Assembly: GCA_021741205.1 (NCBI GenBank)
Contig: JAIOYI010000003.1
Location: forward strand, 124,001 to 188,000
Reading direction: 5' to 3'
Length of the DNA stretch: 64,000 bases
Origin: Emcibacter sp.
GTDB lineage: Bacteria > Pseudomonadota > Alphaproteobacteria > Sphingomonadales > Emcibacteraceae
Positions 1-8,466 of the stretch are shown in pieces (the stretch's first letter is position 1; every line of letters starts with the position of its first letter). A model generated the notes under the pieces. It was not told the DNA's origin. It saw only the letters and a list, made by a program, of their open reading frames with translations, and did not search any database. The position numbers and the translations under genes were made by a program.

Positions 1-25
1 TTTTCCTTTTTATTTAATGTTATCG

Positions 26-295
26 TTACCAGACTACTTTATCGGCATCTGCCCGATCAGGACGGGTAGGGACTTCTTCTTTACGAATTGCGCGGCGCAT
101 GTCACCGTTGGTATTATATCCCTTATTCTGAATGATTTTCAGGAAGTTGGCTATCCAGCCATTGCGTTGTTCCTGAATGCCTTCCATTTCTTCCACAATG
201 CCGTCATATCGCGCCTTCTGTGCGACTATTTCTGCATCCAGCCATGCCTTGACTTCGTCTGATCTTTCTGGCTTTTCATCCTGTACACGTTTCAT
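26..295 (-). CDS. small charged hypothetical protein
   Basis: I do not recognise this 89-residue protein. It is soluble and highly charged, with an N-terminal half (about residues 5-50) rich in Glu, Lys and Gln that should form a helix or short coiled coil, then a basic and acidic tail. There is no signal peptide or membrane segment. An AGGAG ribosome site sits 9 bases before the ATG, so the start is well supported. It lies 33 bases after the CoA-transferase gene on the same strand and is probably the last gene of that operon. It could assist the catabolic enzymes upstream, but nothing in the sequence shows how. Confidence 0.6.
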   Translation of the reverse strand: MKRVQDEKPERSDEVKAWLDAEIVAQKARYDGIVEEMEGIQEQRNGWIANFLKIIQNKGYNTNGDMRRAIRKEEVPTRPDRADADKVVW

Positions 296-328
296 ATTCT
301 CATGCTCCTGTTTTTGTCTTTTCTACTT

Positions 329-1531
329 TTATGACTGAGGCTCCGCCGTAATACCCTGTGTCAACAATTCTGCGATATCGCTGTCTGAATATCCAATCTC
401 CTTCAGTATTTCGACACTCTGCTGACCCAATCGTGGTGGCAACCGCTTGATTTCAATAGGTGTTTCCGAAAATCTATAGGGTGTTCTTGCCATACGCAAT
501 TTCCCCTCCGTCGGATGGTCGACCATTTGCCAAAAACCAGATTCGACCAGATGCGGATCATCAATAAGGTCATCCAACGTATTAACAATCATATGCGGCA
601 CATTGGTAGGCTTGAAAAGTGCCAACCACTCTGCTGTCGTTTTTTTAGATAAGGCCTTTCCTGTTTCCGCATAACTCACATCAATATTAGCTAAGCGAGT
701 TTTCATGTCCTTAAAGCGGGGATCGGTGAGCATATCAGGCCGATCCACCACCCTGCAAAATGTTTGCCAATGATTATCCCAATAGGGCAATACCGCAATA
801 TAACCATCCTTGGTCTTATAAGGCCGTCTATGCTCACTCATCAGACGCGTATAGCCAGCCTTGCCAATAGACGGATCAAATGCCTGCCCCCAAAGATGTT
901 CAACCATAACAAAAGATACCATGGTCTCATACATGGGCACTTCAATTTCCTGTCCTTTACCGTGACGTTCTCTGTGAAATAACGCCGCCAAAACCGCATT
1001 AACAACCGCCATAGCGGTGGTTTTATCCGCCAGAATTGTCGGTAGGTAGCGAGGTTCGCCCTCTACCATGCTCATGAGCATGGCAACCCCCGCACCGGCC
1101 TGAATACTGTCATCCAATGCACCTTTTTCGCCGTAGGGGCCATATTTGCTGTAACCATAGGTCGCACAATAAATTATATCTGGCTTCACAGCCTGTACCG
1201 CCGCATAATCAAGACCTAGCTTATCCATCGCTTGCGGTCGGAAATTATGGATCATGACATCAGCTTCTGACACAAGCTTCAGAGCCACTTTTCTTCCTTC
1301 TGGACTTTTTAGATCAAGAACAATGCTGCGTTTATTACGATTACACGTCAGAAAAAGCGCACTCATATCATCATGATTTCTGTTGGGACCAAGATGACGG
1401 TTTGTATCACCTACAGGCGGTTCCACCTTGATCACCTCTGCACCCATATCACCCAATATCTGACAAGCCCATGGCCCCAGAACGACACTGGTAAATTCAA
1501 CAATCTTCACACCTTTTAATGGACCGCTCAT
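329..1531 (-). CDS. CaiB/BaiF family CoA-transferase (class III)
   Basis: At 400 residues this is a full-length class III CoA-transferase, which moves CoA between carboxylic acids and works in the cytoplasm. The N-terminus carries the family pattern GVKIVEFTSVVLGPWA, followed by LGAEVIKVEPP-like and CNRNKRSI-like blocks. The expected catalytic Asp is in the ILADKTTA segment near residue 168. The start has AGGA 7 bases upstream and lies 3 bases beyond the stop of the amidohydrolase gene, so the two are co-transcribed. The substrate cannot be read from sequence. The neighbouring amidohydrolase suggests the pair activates and processes the same carboxylate. Confidence 0.88.
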   Translation of the reverse strand: MSGPLKGVKIVEFTSVVLGPWACQILGDMGAEVIKVEPPVGDTNRHLGPNRNHDDMSALFLTCNRNKRSIVLDLKSPEGRKVALKLVSEADVMIHNFRPQAMDKLGLDYAAVQAVKPDIIYCATYGYSKYGPYGEKGALDDSIQAGAGVAMLMSMVEGEPRYLPTILADKTTAMAVVNAVLAALFHRERHGKGQEIEVPMYETMVSFVMVEHLWGQAFDPSIGKAGYTRLMSEHRRPYKTKDGYIAVLPYWDNHWQTFCRVVDRPDMLTDPRFKDMKTRLANIDVSYAETGKALSKKTTAEWLALFKPTNVPHMIVNTLDDLIDDPHLVESGFWQMVDHPTEGKLRMARTPYRFSETPIEIKRLPPRLGQQSVEILKEIGYSDSDIAELLTQGITAEPQS

Positions 1532-1534
1532 ATC

Positions 1535-2434
1535 TTATTCCTCATGCGCCAATTCAACGCCATGCTTTTCAAGGCCATAAAGCCTGATGACATTATTGCG
1601 CATGAACTTTTTCTCAACAATTGGTTTAAGACCATGATTTTTCACTTCCTCAACGGTACGCCCAAAACGCAAAACTGGAAAATCGGTTCCAAAAATCACT
1701 TTGTCCTGTCCATAGCTATTAATATATTTCCAAACGCTTTCTGGCCAGTATTTCGGGCTGTGTGCATCGGTGCAGATATATACATTCTCATGCTTCCAAG
1801 ACATGGCTATCATTTCTTCATGCCACGGGATTCCCACATGTGTGCCGATCAATTTAAGTTCGGGCAGATCACAAGCCACATCATCCAGAAAAATCGGGCG
1901 ACCCACGGACCGACAACGATTATCCTTGGCATAAATAAGAGATTGCCCTACTTGCATCTGTATGGGAATATCAAGTTCAATACATTTAGCATAAAAGGGA
2001 TAATATTTGGCATGATTTGGCGCTAGCTCAAACCAGTGTGGATATAAATGTGCCCCTATAAATCCTTTGTTTTTTACATCATCTTCCAAGGCACGCACAC
2101 CATCCATACCCTGAAAAGGATCAATACCAACAAGACCGAAGAAACGCTTGGGATATCTCGCCACGGCTTCGGTAACGACTTCAGGTGGCATATGATAACA
2201 TCCCGGCAGACCCGGACGTCCAGTTTTGGCGGCAATCAAAAATGAATACTCAATGCCAGCTTCATCCATCATATCAATCATTTCTTCAAGGGAGGTTCCG
2301 GCCGAGGTATGCTTTCCTTTTACCTTGCCAACAAAAAACTCATCGGTCCAGTCAGGACGGTGGCGCAGAGCTTCTGTTGTCCAGATATTAACCACCGCAT
2401 CTATGGCCTTGAAGTCTTCTTTTTTTCTGGTCAT
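1535..2434 (-). CDS. amidohydrolase-2 family metal-dependent hydrolase/decarboxylase
   Basis: This 299-residue protein belongs to the amidohydrolase-related (TIM-barrel) group that includes hydrolases and non-oxidative decarboxylases. The C-terminal part shows the family signatures: THVGIPWH near residue 205, then TDAHSPKYWP and VIFGTDFPV, with the conserved Asp near residue 250. The usual N-terminal HxH metal motif is missing: the equivalent position reads DAVVNIW. A variant metal site or altered activity is therefore possible. The ATG has AGGGA upstream and sits 21 bases after the transporter-like gene. It is the middle gene of a four-gene operon ending in a CoA-transferase and a small protein. 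Confidence 0.78.
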   Translation of the reverse strand: MTRKKEDFKAIDAVVNIWTTEALRHRPDWTDEFFVGKVKGKHTSAGTSLEEMIDMMDEAGIEYSFLIAAKTGRPGLPGCYHMPPEVVTEAVARYPKRFFGLVGIDPFQGMDGVRALEDDVKNKGFIGAHLYPHWFELAPNHAKYYPFYAKCIELDIPIQMQVGQSLIYAKDNRCRSVGRPIFLDDVACDLPELKLIGTHVGIPWHEEMIAMSWKHENVYICTDAHSPKYWPESVWKYINSYGQDKVIFGTDFPVLRFGRTVEEVKNHGLKPIVEKKFMRNNVIRLYGLEKHGVELAHEE

Positions 2435-2455
2435 GATATTTTCCCTGTATTTTCG

Positions 2456-3193
2456 TTATAACCCTAGCGTTATCATACCTATACCGCAAAGGCTGAGCGC
2501 ACCACCAGCAAAAGCATGAGCATACTTCTCAAGTCCAGAGAAACTGTTTTCAAAGCTGAATGACTTCAAGCCAAAGATTGTGGCAAAAACAACGGCCATC
2601 ATGGTACCTATGGTTACGAACGCAAATACACCAACCGTCAGAGCCATACTGACCCATTCTCCAGAAGCCGCAGGTATCATCATAAGGGGGATCAGTGGTT
2701 CACATGGCCCAAGAACAAAAATGATAAACAGCATCCATGGTGTGAAAACGCCAAACCCCTTTTGGTCTGTTTTGGCCTCATGTATATGGGCATGAGAGGA
2801 AATATGGTCGTGATTATGTCGGTGCAATGTACCATCCCCATGGGTATGCAGATGGCTGTGGGATTTATGGCTCTGACTTCTTTTCATGCCCCATACAAGA
2901 TAAACCAGTCCAAAAGAAACCAAAACCCACGCAGCAGCATCCCCACGTAACGCCTCAATCACTTCAAGATCAGCCAACGCATATCCAGCATAAGCGCCCA
3001 TGATGCCCAGTATGATCGACCCCGCCGAATGACCAAGACCACATAAGGCCGTTATCCCCAATATACGCAAGACAGTCCAACCCCGTGCTTTTCCAATAGC
3101 CACAAAGGGAAGATAATGATCTGGACCTAACAATGTATGGATAAAAGCGATGGAAGCCGCCCCCCATATTAACATCTGCAATTCATTGGTCAT
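2456..3193 (-). CDS. NiCoT/UreH-like membrane transporter with His-rich loop
   Basis: A 245-residue integral membrane protein with about six hydrophobic segments. The first carries H19-x5-D25-H26 (HTLLGPDH), close to the metal-binding signature of nickel/cobalt transporters, and a GLGHSAGS motif follows in the second region. A central cytoplasmic loop at about residues 106-145 is packed with His (HSHLHTHGDGTLHRHNHDH), typical of metal-binding loops in Ni/Co permeases and efflux proteins. AGGAAA precedes the ATG. It is the first gene of an operon with the amidohydrolase and CoA-transferase and diverges from the GntR regulator. Direction of transport and the ion are not determined; supplying metal to the amidohydrolase is possible but speculative. 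Confidence 0.72.
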   Translation of the reverse strand: MTNELQMLIWGAASIAFIHTLLGPDHYLPFVAIGKARGWTVLRILGITALCGLGHSAGSIILGIMGAYAGYALADLEVIEALRGDAAAWVLVSFGLVYLVWGMKRSQSHKSHSHLHTHGDGTLHRHNHDHISSHAHIHEAKTDQKGFGVFTPWMLFIIFVLGPCEPLIPLMMIPAASGEWVSMALTVGVFAFVTIGTMMAVVFATIFGLKSFSFENSFSGLEKYAHAFAGGALSLCGIGMITLGL

Positions 3194-3294
3194 TCAATTT
3201 CCTATGGTGAAACAAAACTATATTTTAATCATCTTCCACAGGAGCTTATTTTGCCATGACATTTGTCACGGGTAAAAAATTGATCCCTAGGAAA

Positions 3295-3336
3295 TATAGC
3301 ATATATCAATAATTTCTCCTTGTGATATATGCTATA
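3295..3336. promoter_or_regulatory. 14-bp perfect inverted repeat in divergent promoter
   Basis: TATAGCATATATCA (3295-3308) is mirrored exactly by TGATATATGCTATA (3323-3336), with a 14-base spacer. The repeat lies between the divergent transporter-like operon and the GntR gene. It contains the core TGATATAT that also forms the palindromes at 3337, 5435 and 9403, so it is probably an extended binding region for the GntR protein encoded next to it. Confidence 0.6.
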
Positions 3337-3350
3337 AATGACATATCATT
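3337..3350. promoter_or_regulatory. putative GntR operator, copy 1
   Basis: AATGACATATCATT differs by one base from the perfect palindrome AATGATATATCATT found at 9403. It sits directly after the inverted repeat at 3295-3336 and about 60 bases before the likely GntR start. Its position suits autoregulation. Confidence 0.55.
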
Positions 3351-3410
3351 ATACGTCCTTACTAAGGGATCATTCCCGTGAGGCCATATCAAAAAAGGAA
3401 AAAGATTGTC

Positions 3411-4202
3411 ATGGAAAAGACAGTAACGCTCAAAGATACCATTGATAACAATTTACCAACCCCCCTTTATCATCAGCTTTACGTCTTAATACGCGAAAAA
3501 ATATTTTCAGGAGTTTACGCAAACGCCGCCCTAATTCCCACAGAAAAAGAACTAGAAAGCATGTTTGATGTTTCCCGCATTACGGTAAAAAGAGCACTTG
3601 ATGAACTGGCTAAAGAAGGTTTGGTTGCAAGGCAGCGCGGTCGCGGGACAACAGTGACATTTAATAATCCCGTATCTCATTCATCAGGCAATATGGATGG
3701 CTTAATTGAGGATATGCAGGCTATTGCCAAAGAAACCACCGTCTCAATACTTCAATTTGACTATATTAAAGCCCCCCCGCAAGCCATTGATGCCTTAAAG
3801 CTGAGCCCTTCTGCCATTGTACAAAAAGCCATTCGCGTCCGTTATAAAGATGCCGCACCTTTCTCCTATGTGATCACTTATCTTCCCGAAGAAATTGGCA
3901 AAACCTTCAAATATGAAGAATTGGAAGCGCACCCCATATTAGCTCTGATCGAACGGTCAGGCATCGCCATCGCGCGGGCAAGACAAACGATTACAGCCAC
4001 ATTGGCCGACAGCAAAACAGCAACAACACTAAAGGTAAATATTGGCTCACCCCTTATAAAAGTTACCCGAATTGTATATGATACCAATGATAAACCCGTT
4101 GAATTTATTACTATTTTTTACCGACCTGATCATTACCAACTTAATCTTGATCTATCCCGCATGAAGGGCGAGCGAGCCAACTTCTGGTCCACAAGAACAT
4201 AA
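3411..4202 (+). CDS. GntR/HutC-family transcriptional regulator (UTRA domain)
   Basis: A 263-residue regulator with an N-terminal winged helix (about residues 15-85; PTEKELESMFDVSRITVKRALDELAKEGL is the GntR pattern in the family, read here in pieces PTEKELE and SRITVKRALDEL) and a C-terminal UTRA ligand-binding domain (about 100-255). UTRA domains bind a small-molecule inducer. I prefer the ATG at 3411, which has AAGGAA 10 bases upstream; an in-frame GTG at 3378 would add 11 residues. The gene is flanked by palindromes and ends one base before the stop of the convergent CoA-transferase. It probably represses the surrounding catabolic genes until a CoA-thioester or carboxylate accumulates. 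Confidence 0.88.
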   Translation: MEKTVTLKDTIDNNLPTPLYHQLYVLIREKIFSGVYANAALIPTEKELESMFDVSRITVKRALDELAKEGLVARQRGRGTTVTFNNPVSHSSGNMDGLIEDMQAIAKETTVSILQFDYIKAPPQAIDALKLSPSAIVQKAIRVRYKDAAPFSYVITYLPEEIGKTFKYEELEAHPILALIERSGIAIARARQTITATLADSKTATTLKVNIGSPLIKVTRIVYDTNDKPVEFITIFYRPDHYQLNLDLSRMKGERANFWSTRT

Positions 4203-4203
4203 G

Positions 4204-5388
4204 CTATTGAATAGCGCCGTCCTTTAACATTTTGTGAATTGTATCGCTGTCAAAACCGATCTGCTTCATAACCTCTGTGGTATGCTGTCCTATGCCCGGC
4301 AAATCATGACGGAGGCCAAATTTCCGACCATTCATTTCCAACGGAAGTGACGGCAATTCAGCCGTTCCGCCCTCTGGTAAGTTGAGGGATAACAAACCGC
4401 CAGATTCACGCATATGAACATCTTCAAACATGTCTTCGGGTCTTGATATGGGCGCAAAAGGCAGCCCAGTATGTTCCAGTTTTGCCATCAGATCCTGCTT
4501 ATCAAACTGCTTAAATATTCCCCTGACGATTGGCATAAGAACATCACGCTGTTTTACCCTGTCCGCATTAAGAACATAATCAATATCTATCGCCAAATGA
4601 TCCAAACCAAAGGCCTCGCAAAACTTAACCCATTGGCCATCGGACACGACACCAACAAAAACCTGCTGTTGATCTTTGGTTTCAAATACGTCATATATGG
4701 CCCAAGCAGAAATACGAACTGGCATGGGCATTGCCGCCTGTCCAGTCACAGCATATTGTGCCATATGCTGGCCTACCAGAAAAACTGAACTTTCAAATAA
4801 AGCACTTTTTACATATTGCCCTTTGCCGGTTGTTTCCCTTTGTTTCAATGCCGCCAAAATAGCAATAACCCCAAACATGCCCCCCATCACATCAATCACG
4901 CTCGCCCCAGCCCGAAGCGGTTTTCCGGGTGGCCCTGTCATATAGGCCAGCCCCCCCATCATTTGAGCCACTTCATCAAGTGCAGTACGATGTTCATATG
5001 GTCCCGCTAGAAATCCTTTTTCAGAACAATATATCAGCCCAGCATTCAATTGCGATAATGGCTCATATCCAAGACCTAGTTTATCCATAGCCGAAGGGCG
5101 GAAATTTTCGATAACAATATCAGCATCCTGAACGAGTCTTTTTGCAACCATTAGGCCCTGACGTGACTTCAGATCCAGACAAATACTTTTTTTATTCCGG
5201 TTATACATGGAAAAATAGCCCGCACCCGACCCCATTAAACGCCGAGTATTGTCGCCCCCAATAGGTTCGACCTTAATCACATCCGCCCCCAAATCCGCCA
5301 GAATAAGGCCGACGGCAGGCCCCATAACCATATGCGTAAACTCTATCACCTTAATCCCACTAAGGGGCAGATCTGTAGCCTCAGTCAT
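4204..5388 (-). CDS. CaiB/BaiF family CoA-transferase (class III), second copy
   Basis: A 394-residue class III CoA-transferase, related to but clearly distinct from the copy at 329-1531. It shows SGIKVIEFTHMVMGPA at the N-terminus, LGADVIKVEPIGGDNTRR, YNRNKKSICLDLKS, and the expected catalytic Asp in ASVIDVMGG near residue 170. A candidate GntR operator lies about 47 bases upstream of the start, between this gene and the divergent lyase gene. Together with the lyase and the LeuCD-type pair it could make a CoA ester, which the lyase then cleaves. The acid used is unknown. Confidence 0.87.
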   Translation of the reverse strand: MTEATDLPLSGIKVIEFTHMVMGPAVGLILADLGADVIKVEPIGGDNTRRLMGSGAGYFSMYNRNKKSICLDLKSRQGLMVAKRLVQDADIVIENFRPSAMDKLGLGYEPLSQLNAGLIYCSEKGFLAGPYEHRTALDEVAQMMGGLAYMTGPPGKPLRAGASVIDVMGGMFGVIAILAALKQRETTGKGQYVKSALFESSVFLVGQHMAQYAVTGQAAMPMPVRISAWAIYDVFETKDQQQVFVGVVSDGQWVKFCEAFGLDHLAIDIDYVLNADRVKQRDVLMPIVRGIFKQFDKQDLMAKLEHTGLPFAPISRPEDMFEDVHMRESGGLLSLNLPEGGTAELPSLPLEMNGRKFGLRHDLPGIGQHTTEVMKQIGFDSDTIHKMLKDGAIQ

Positions 5389-5434
5389 CCCGTTCCTTTT
5401 TCCAATATTTGCCCTATTTTTACAAATAAAGTAT

Positions 5435-5448
5435 TTTGATATATCATT
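5435..5448. promoter_or_regulatory. putative GntR operator, copy 2
   Basis: TTTGATATATCATT contains the exact 10-bp palindrome TGATATATCA (5437-5446). It lies in the 111-base divergent gap between the CoA-transferase (start 5388) and the HMG-CoA-lyase-like gene (start 5500), where it could control both. Confidence 0.6.
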
Positions 5449-5499
5449 AATACATATATAGTATATTTTCTAAAAAAATTGTTCAATTAAAAAGCTGTA

Positions 5500-6429
5500 A
5501 TGATGAAAAAAAACCGTGTTGAAATTAGCGAAGTCGGGCCAAGAGACGGTCTACAGAATATTAAAACAATCATGTCTCTGCCTGATAAAAAGGCATGGGT
5601 AAGTGCCTTGGCAGATGCGGGCCTGTCAGAAATTGAAGTTGGATCATTCGTACCACCTAGCCTTCTCCCTCAACTGGCAGATACAGCAGAATTGGTCGCG
5701 CACGCCCTGACCATTGACGGTTTGACAGTTGCGGTTTTAGTACCAAATTATAAAGGAGCCGAAAATGCCGTCCGAGCAGGCGTACATAAAATTACCATCC
5801 CCTTGTCCGCCAGTGAAAGCCATAGTCTGGCTAATGTCAACCGCACCCACAAACAAATGCTGGAAGAAGTTGAACAAATAGCTGCCCTTTTAAGAAAGCT
5901 CCCCGAAGGTCGGCGACCACATTTTGAAGGAAGTATATCCACGGCATTTGGATGCACAATTGAAGGTGCCGTACCTGAAAAAAAAATTCTGGAACTGGCC
6001 ATGGCTCTCATGACAGCGGGGTGTGACGAGGTTGGGCTTTCGGATACAACGGGCTATGCCAATCCTGCTAATGTCCAGAAGCTCGTCAAAGCCGTCAAAA
6101 CAGAGGTTGGCGATAAAAATTTAACCGGACTCCACCTGCATAACACCCGTGGTCTTGGGCTTGCCAATGCGCTCGCCGCACTAGACGTTGGTATCACCAC
6201 ATTGGATGCCTCACAGGGCGGACTGGGTGGATGTCCCTTTGCCCCTGGTGCCAGCGGAAATATTGTTACTGAAGACCTTGTGTATATGCTTGATGCCATG
6301 GGGATAGAGACGGGAATTAGTCTGGAAAAACTGATAGTATCCCGTCATATGCTGCACACCTACCTTCCAGATGAGCCGTTATACGGCTTCATTGCTGATG
6401 CGGGTCTACCGAAAGATTATCGGTCCTAA
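5500..6429 (+). CDS. hydroxymethylglutaryl-CoA lyase-like enzyme
   Basis: At 309 residues this matches the HMG-CoA lyase family, TIM-barrel enzymes that split 3-hydroxy-acyl-CoA such as HMG-CoA to acetoacetate and acetyl-CoA. Visible signatures are EVGPRDGLQN at the start (substrate and metal Asp), LHLHNTRG (metal His pair, about residue 207) and GGLGGCPFAPGASGN near residue 245 with the active-site Cys. The start is ATG 5500 or ATG 5503; the ribosome site is weak. The last four bases overlap the stop of the convergent small-subunit gene. The context (CoA-transferase, LeuCD-type hydro-lyase, GntR) points to a catabolic 3-hydroxy-3-alkyl dicarboxylyl-CoA cleavage rather than only leucine degradation. 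Confidence 0.87.
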   Translation: MMKKNRVEISEVGPRDGLQNIKTIMSLPDKKAWVSALADAGLSEIEVGSFVPPSLLPQLADTAELVAHALTIDGLTVAVLVPNYKGAENAVRAGVHKITIPLSASESHSLANVNRTHKQMLEEVEQIAALLRKLPEGRRPHFEGSISTAFGCTIEGAVPEKKILELAMALMTAGCDEVGLSDTTGYANPANVQKLVKAVKTEVGDKNLTGLHLHNTRGLGLANALAALDVGITTLDASQGGLGGCPFAPGASGNIVTEDLVYMLDAMGIETGISLEKLIVSRHMLHTYLPDEPLYGFIADAGLPKDYRS

Positions 6430-7049
6430 ATCAATTTTGCCCATAGTCTGTTTTTCATATCCTGATTTTCGAAAGCGGCAATTTCATCCTGTCGTAACAG
6501 GGTGAGATCAATCACATCATAACCTTTCTGCAACATATTCTTATGCTGCTCAGCAAGTTCAAAGTAATATGCCATAACTTCAGGACCACTGACGGTTTGT
6601 TTCTCCAGATTAATGGTCAATCTATTTTTTTGCGGATCCTCAACAATCCAATCCGCTAGTGATATAACGTCCTTCTCTGCAAGGATAATTGGTAAAAGGC
6701 CGTTGCCAATACAATTATTGTAAAAAATACTGCCGAATGACGGGGCTATAATAACCTTGAAGCCATATTCGACCATGGCCCAGACCGCATGTTCCCTGCT
6801 TGACCCACAACCAAAATTTGACCCCGAAAGGAGAATTTGTGCTTGCTTGTATTTTGCATCATTCAGTATAAATTCAGAATTGATCTCGCGACCCGAGGTG
6901 CCTTTGTAGCGCCATCCGGCAAATAAACCTTCACCAAGCCCTGTCTTTGAAACTTTCCCCATCTCGCGCGAGGGAATAATACAGTCCGTATCCACGTTTA
7001 TTTGCATCAGAGGGATTGCCACCGCTTTGATTGTGCTAAAGGGTTCCAT
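6426..7049 (-). CDS. leuD: 3-isopropylmalate dehydratase-like small subunit
   Basis: A 207-residue swivelling-domain subunit of the aconitase superfamily. It shows DTDCIIPSREM, then GSNFGCGSSREHA near residue 75, and SFGSIFYNNCIGNG: the core of LeuD-type subunits that close the active site over the [4Fe-4S] cluster. The start at 7049 is chosen because GAGGT lies 6 bases upstream. It overlaps the end of the large-subunit gene by 14 bases, so translation is coupled. The name leuD reflects family only. Its setting beside a CoA-transferase and an HMG-CoA-lyase-type enzyme suggests hydration/dehydration of a branched malate in catabolism. Confidence 0.85.
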   Translation of the reverse strand: MEPFSTIKAVAIPLMQINVDTDCIIPSREMGKVSKTGLGEGLFAGWRYKGTSGREINSEFILNDAKYKQAQILLSGSNFGCGSSREHAVWAMVEYGFKVIIAPSFGSIFYNNCIGNGLLPIILAEKDVISLADWIVEDPQKNRLTINLEKQTVSGPEVMAYYFELAEQHKNMLQKGYDVIDLTLLRQDEIAAFENQDMKNRLWAKLI

Positions 7050-8466
7050 TGCCCACCTCTTCATTAAGATCGCTCAGGCTCGCAATCCTGCCCATTATAG
7101 CGGATACTGCTACGGTTTCAGGACTGGCCAGATGAGATCTTGTTCTAGGTCCCTGTCGACTTTCAAAATTACGATTGGTGCTTGTCACCACACGTTCCTC
7201 AAAACCAAAACTTTCCCCACCCGCATAAAAACACATGGAACAGCCTGATTCCCGCCATTCAAAACCCGCTTCTATAAAAATTTTATCCAGTCCTTCGGCC
7301 TCGGCCTGTCTTTTGATCTGACTTGAGCCAGGCACGCATATGGCTCTGACCCCTTTGGCGACCTTCCGCCCTTTCAGAATTTTTCCCGCCTTTCTAAGGT
7401 CGGGCAATCGACTGTTGGTACACGAACCAATAAAAGCACCCCCAATAGTCAATTCCGTGAGATATGTTCCAGGCGCAATGTCCATATAAGCAAGAGCCTT
7501 TTCAGCTGCCGCCCGTTGATGATCGTCCCTAATTTGAGCTGGAAAGGGAACTTGTCCGTCAATGGCAATAGCCTGTCCGGGATTAGTTCCCCAAGTAATC
7601 ATTGGCTTGATAGCGGAAGCTTCAATGGTGATCTTCTTATCGAAGAGTGCCTTTTTATCGCTTTTTAGATTTTGCCAATACTCAAGCGCCCGTTGCCAAT
7701 TTTCACCCTTTGGCGCATAAGGACGACCCTTTATGTAATCAATAACCTTATCATCTGGTGCAATAATACCCGTAAAGGCTCCAAATTCCACCGCCATATT
7801 ACAGAGGGTCATTCGTGCTTCCATCGTGAGATCCGCAACCGCATCACCATAAAACTCCACTGCATAGCCACTGGCGCCGGCCGCCGTATAGGCAGCAATA
7901 AGATGGAGAATCATATCCTTGGCCGTCACGCCCGCCATCAGTGTTCCATTGAATGAGACACCCATGGTTTTGGGTTTTTTCACCCGCAGTGTATTAGTAG
8001 ACATGGCATGCTCGACCTCTGTCGAACCGACGCCCCAAGCCAACGCTCCAAAGGCACCCTGAGTGCAGGTGTGACTATCGGGACAGACGAGCGTCAATCC
8101 AGGCAATACGATGGCCTGTTCCGGTGAAATCACATGCACGATACCCTGCCGAGCATCGCCAATATCATAGAAAGTTATACCAGCGGCACGTGCAGAGGCT
8201 CTTGTGGTTTGAATGAATGCCTTTCCGCCTTCCACCAACGTATCGTCAGTCCGTCCAGGTAAGGTATCAACAATATGATCTATAGTACAAAATACACTTT
8301 CAGGATGACGTATAACCCGCTTCTTTTCCACCAACCCCTTCAGAGCAATTGATCCCGTTCGTTCATGTAGAAAAATACGATCAATATACAATAGTGCCGC
8401 CCCTTCACCCAAATCAGCGACGACGTGCGCATTCCACAATTTTTCAAATAATGTCAAGTGCACCAT
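7036..8466 (-). CDS. leuC: 3-isopropylmalate dehydratase-like large subunit
   Basis: A 476-residue aconitase-family large subunit. Motifs in order: LFEKLWNAHVV at the N-terminus, PDSHTCTQGAFG (first cluster Cys), GSCTNSR (second), and GCSMCFYAGGE (third), giving the three cluster ligands of the LeuC group. The length matches bacterial LeuC (about 465-475). The gene begins one base from the stop of the DUF1838 gene and overlaps the small subunit, so DUF1838-leuC-leuD is an operon. The site at 9403, in front of the DUF1838 gene, probably controls all three. LeuC-like enzymes also act on citramalate or dimethylmalate, and no other leu genes are near, so leucine synthesis is not assured. Confidence 0.87.
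   Translation of the reverse strand: MVHLTLFEKLWNAHVVADLGEGAALLYIDRIFLHERTGSIALKGLVEKKRVIRHPESVFCTIDHIVDTLPGRTDDTLVEGGKAFIQTTRASARAAGITFYDIGDARQGIVHVISPEQAIVLPGLTLVCPDSHTCTQGAFGALAWGVGSTEVEHAMSTNTLRVKKPKTMGVSFNGTLMAGVTAKDMILHLIAAYTAAGASGYAVEFYGDAVADLTMEARMTLCNMAVEFGAFTGIIAPDDKVIDYIKGRPYAPKGENWQRALEYWQNLKSDKKALFDKKITIEASAIKPMITWGTNPGQAIAIDGQVPFPAQIRDDHQRAAAEKALAYMDIAPGTYLTELTIGGAFIGSCTNSRLPDLRKAGKILKGRKVAKGVRAICVPGSSQIKRQAEAEGLDKIFIEAGFEWRESGCSMCFYAGGESFGFEERVVTSTNRNFESRQGPRTRSHLASPETVAVSAIMGRIASLSDLNEEVGNGTL

Noticed and set aside
6426..8466. Plain leucine biosynthesis operon
   Set aside because: No leuA or leuB is near, and the genes are embedded with DUF1838, CoA-transferase and lyase genes under a shared candidate operator; family name kept, role left open.
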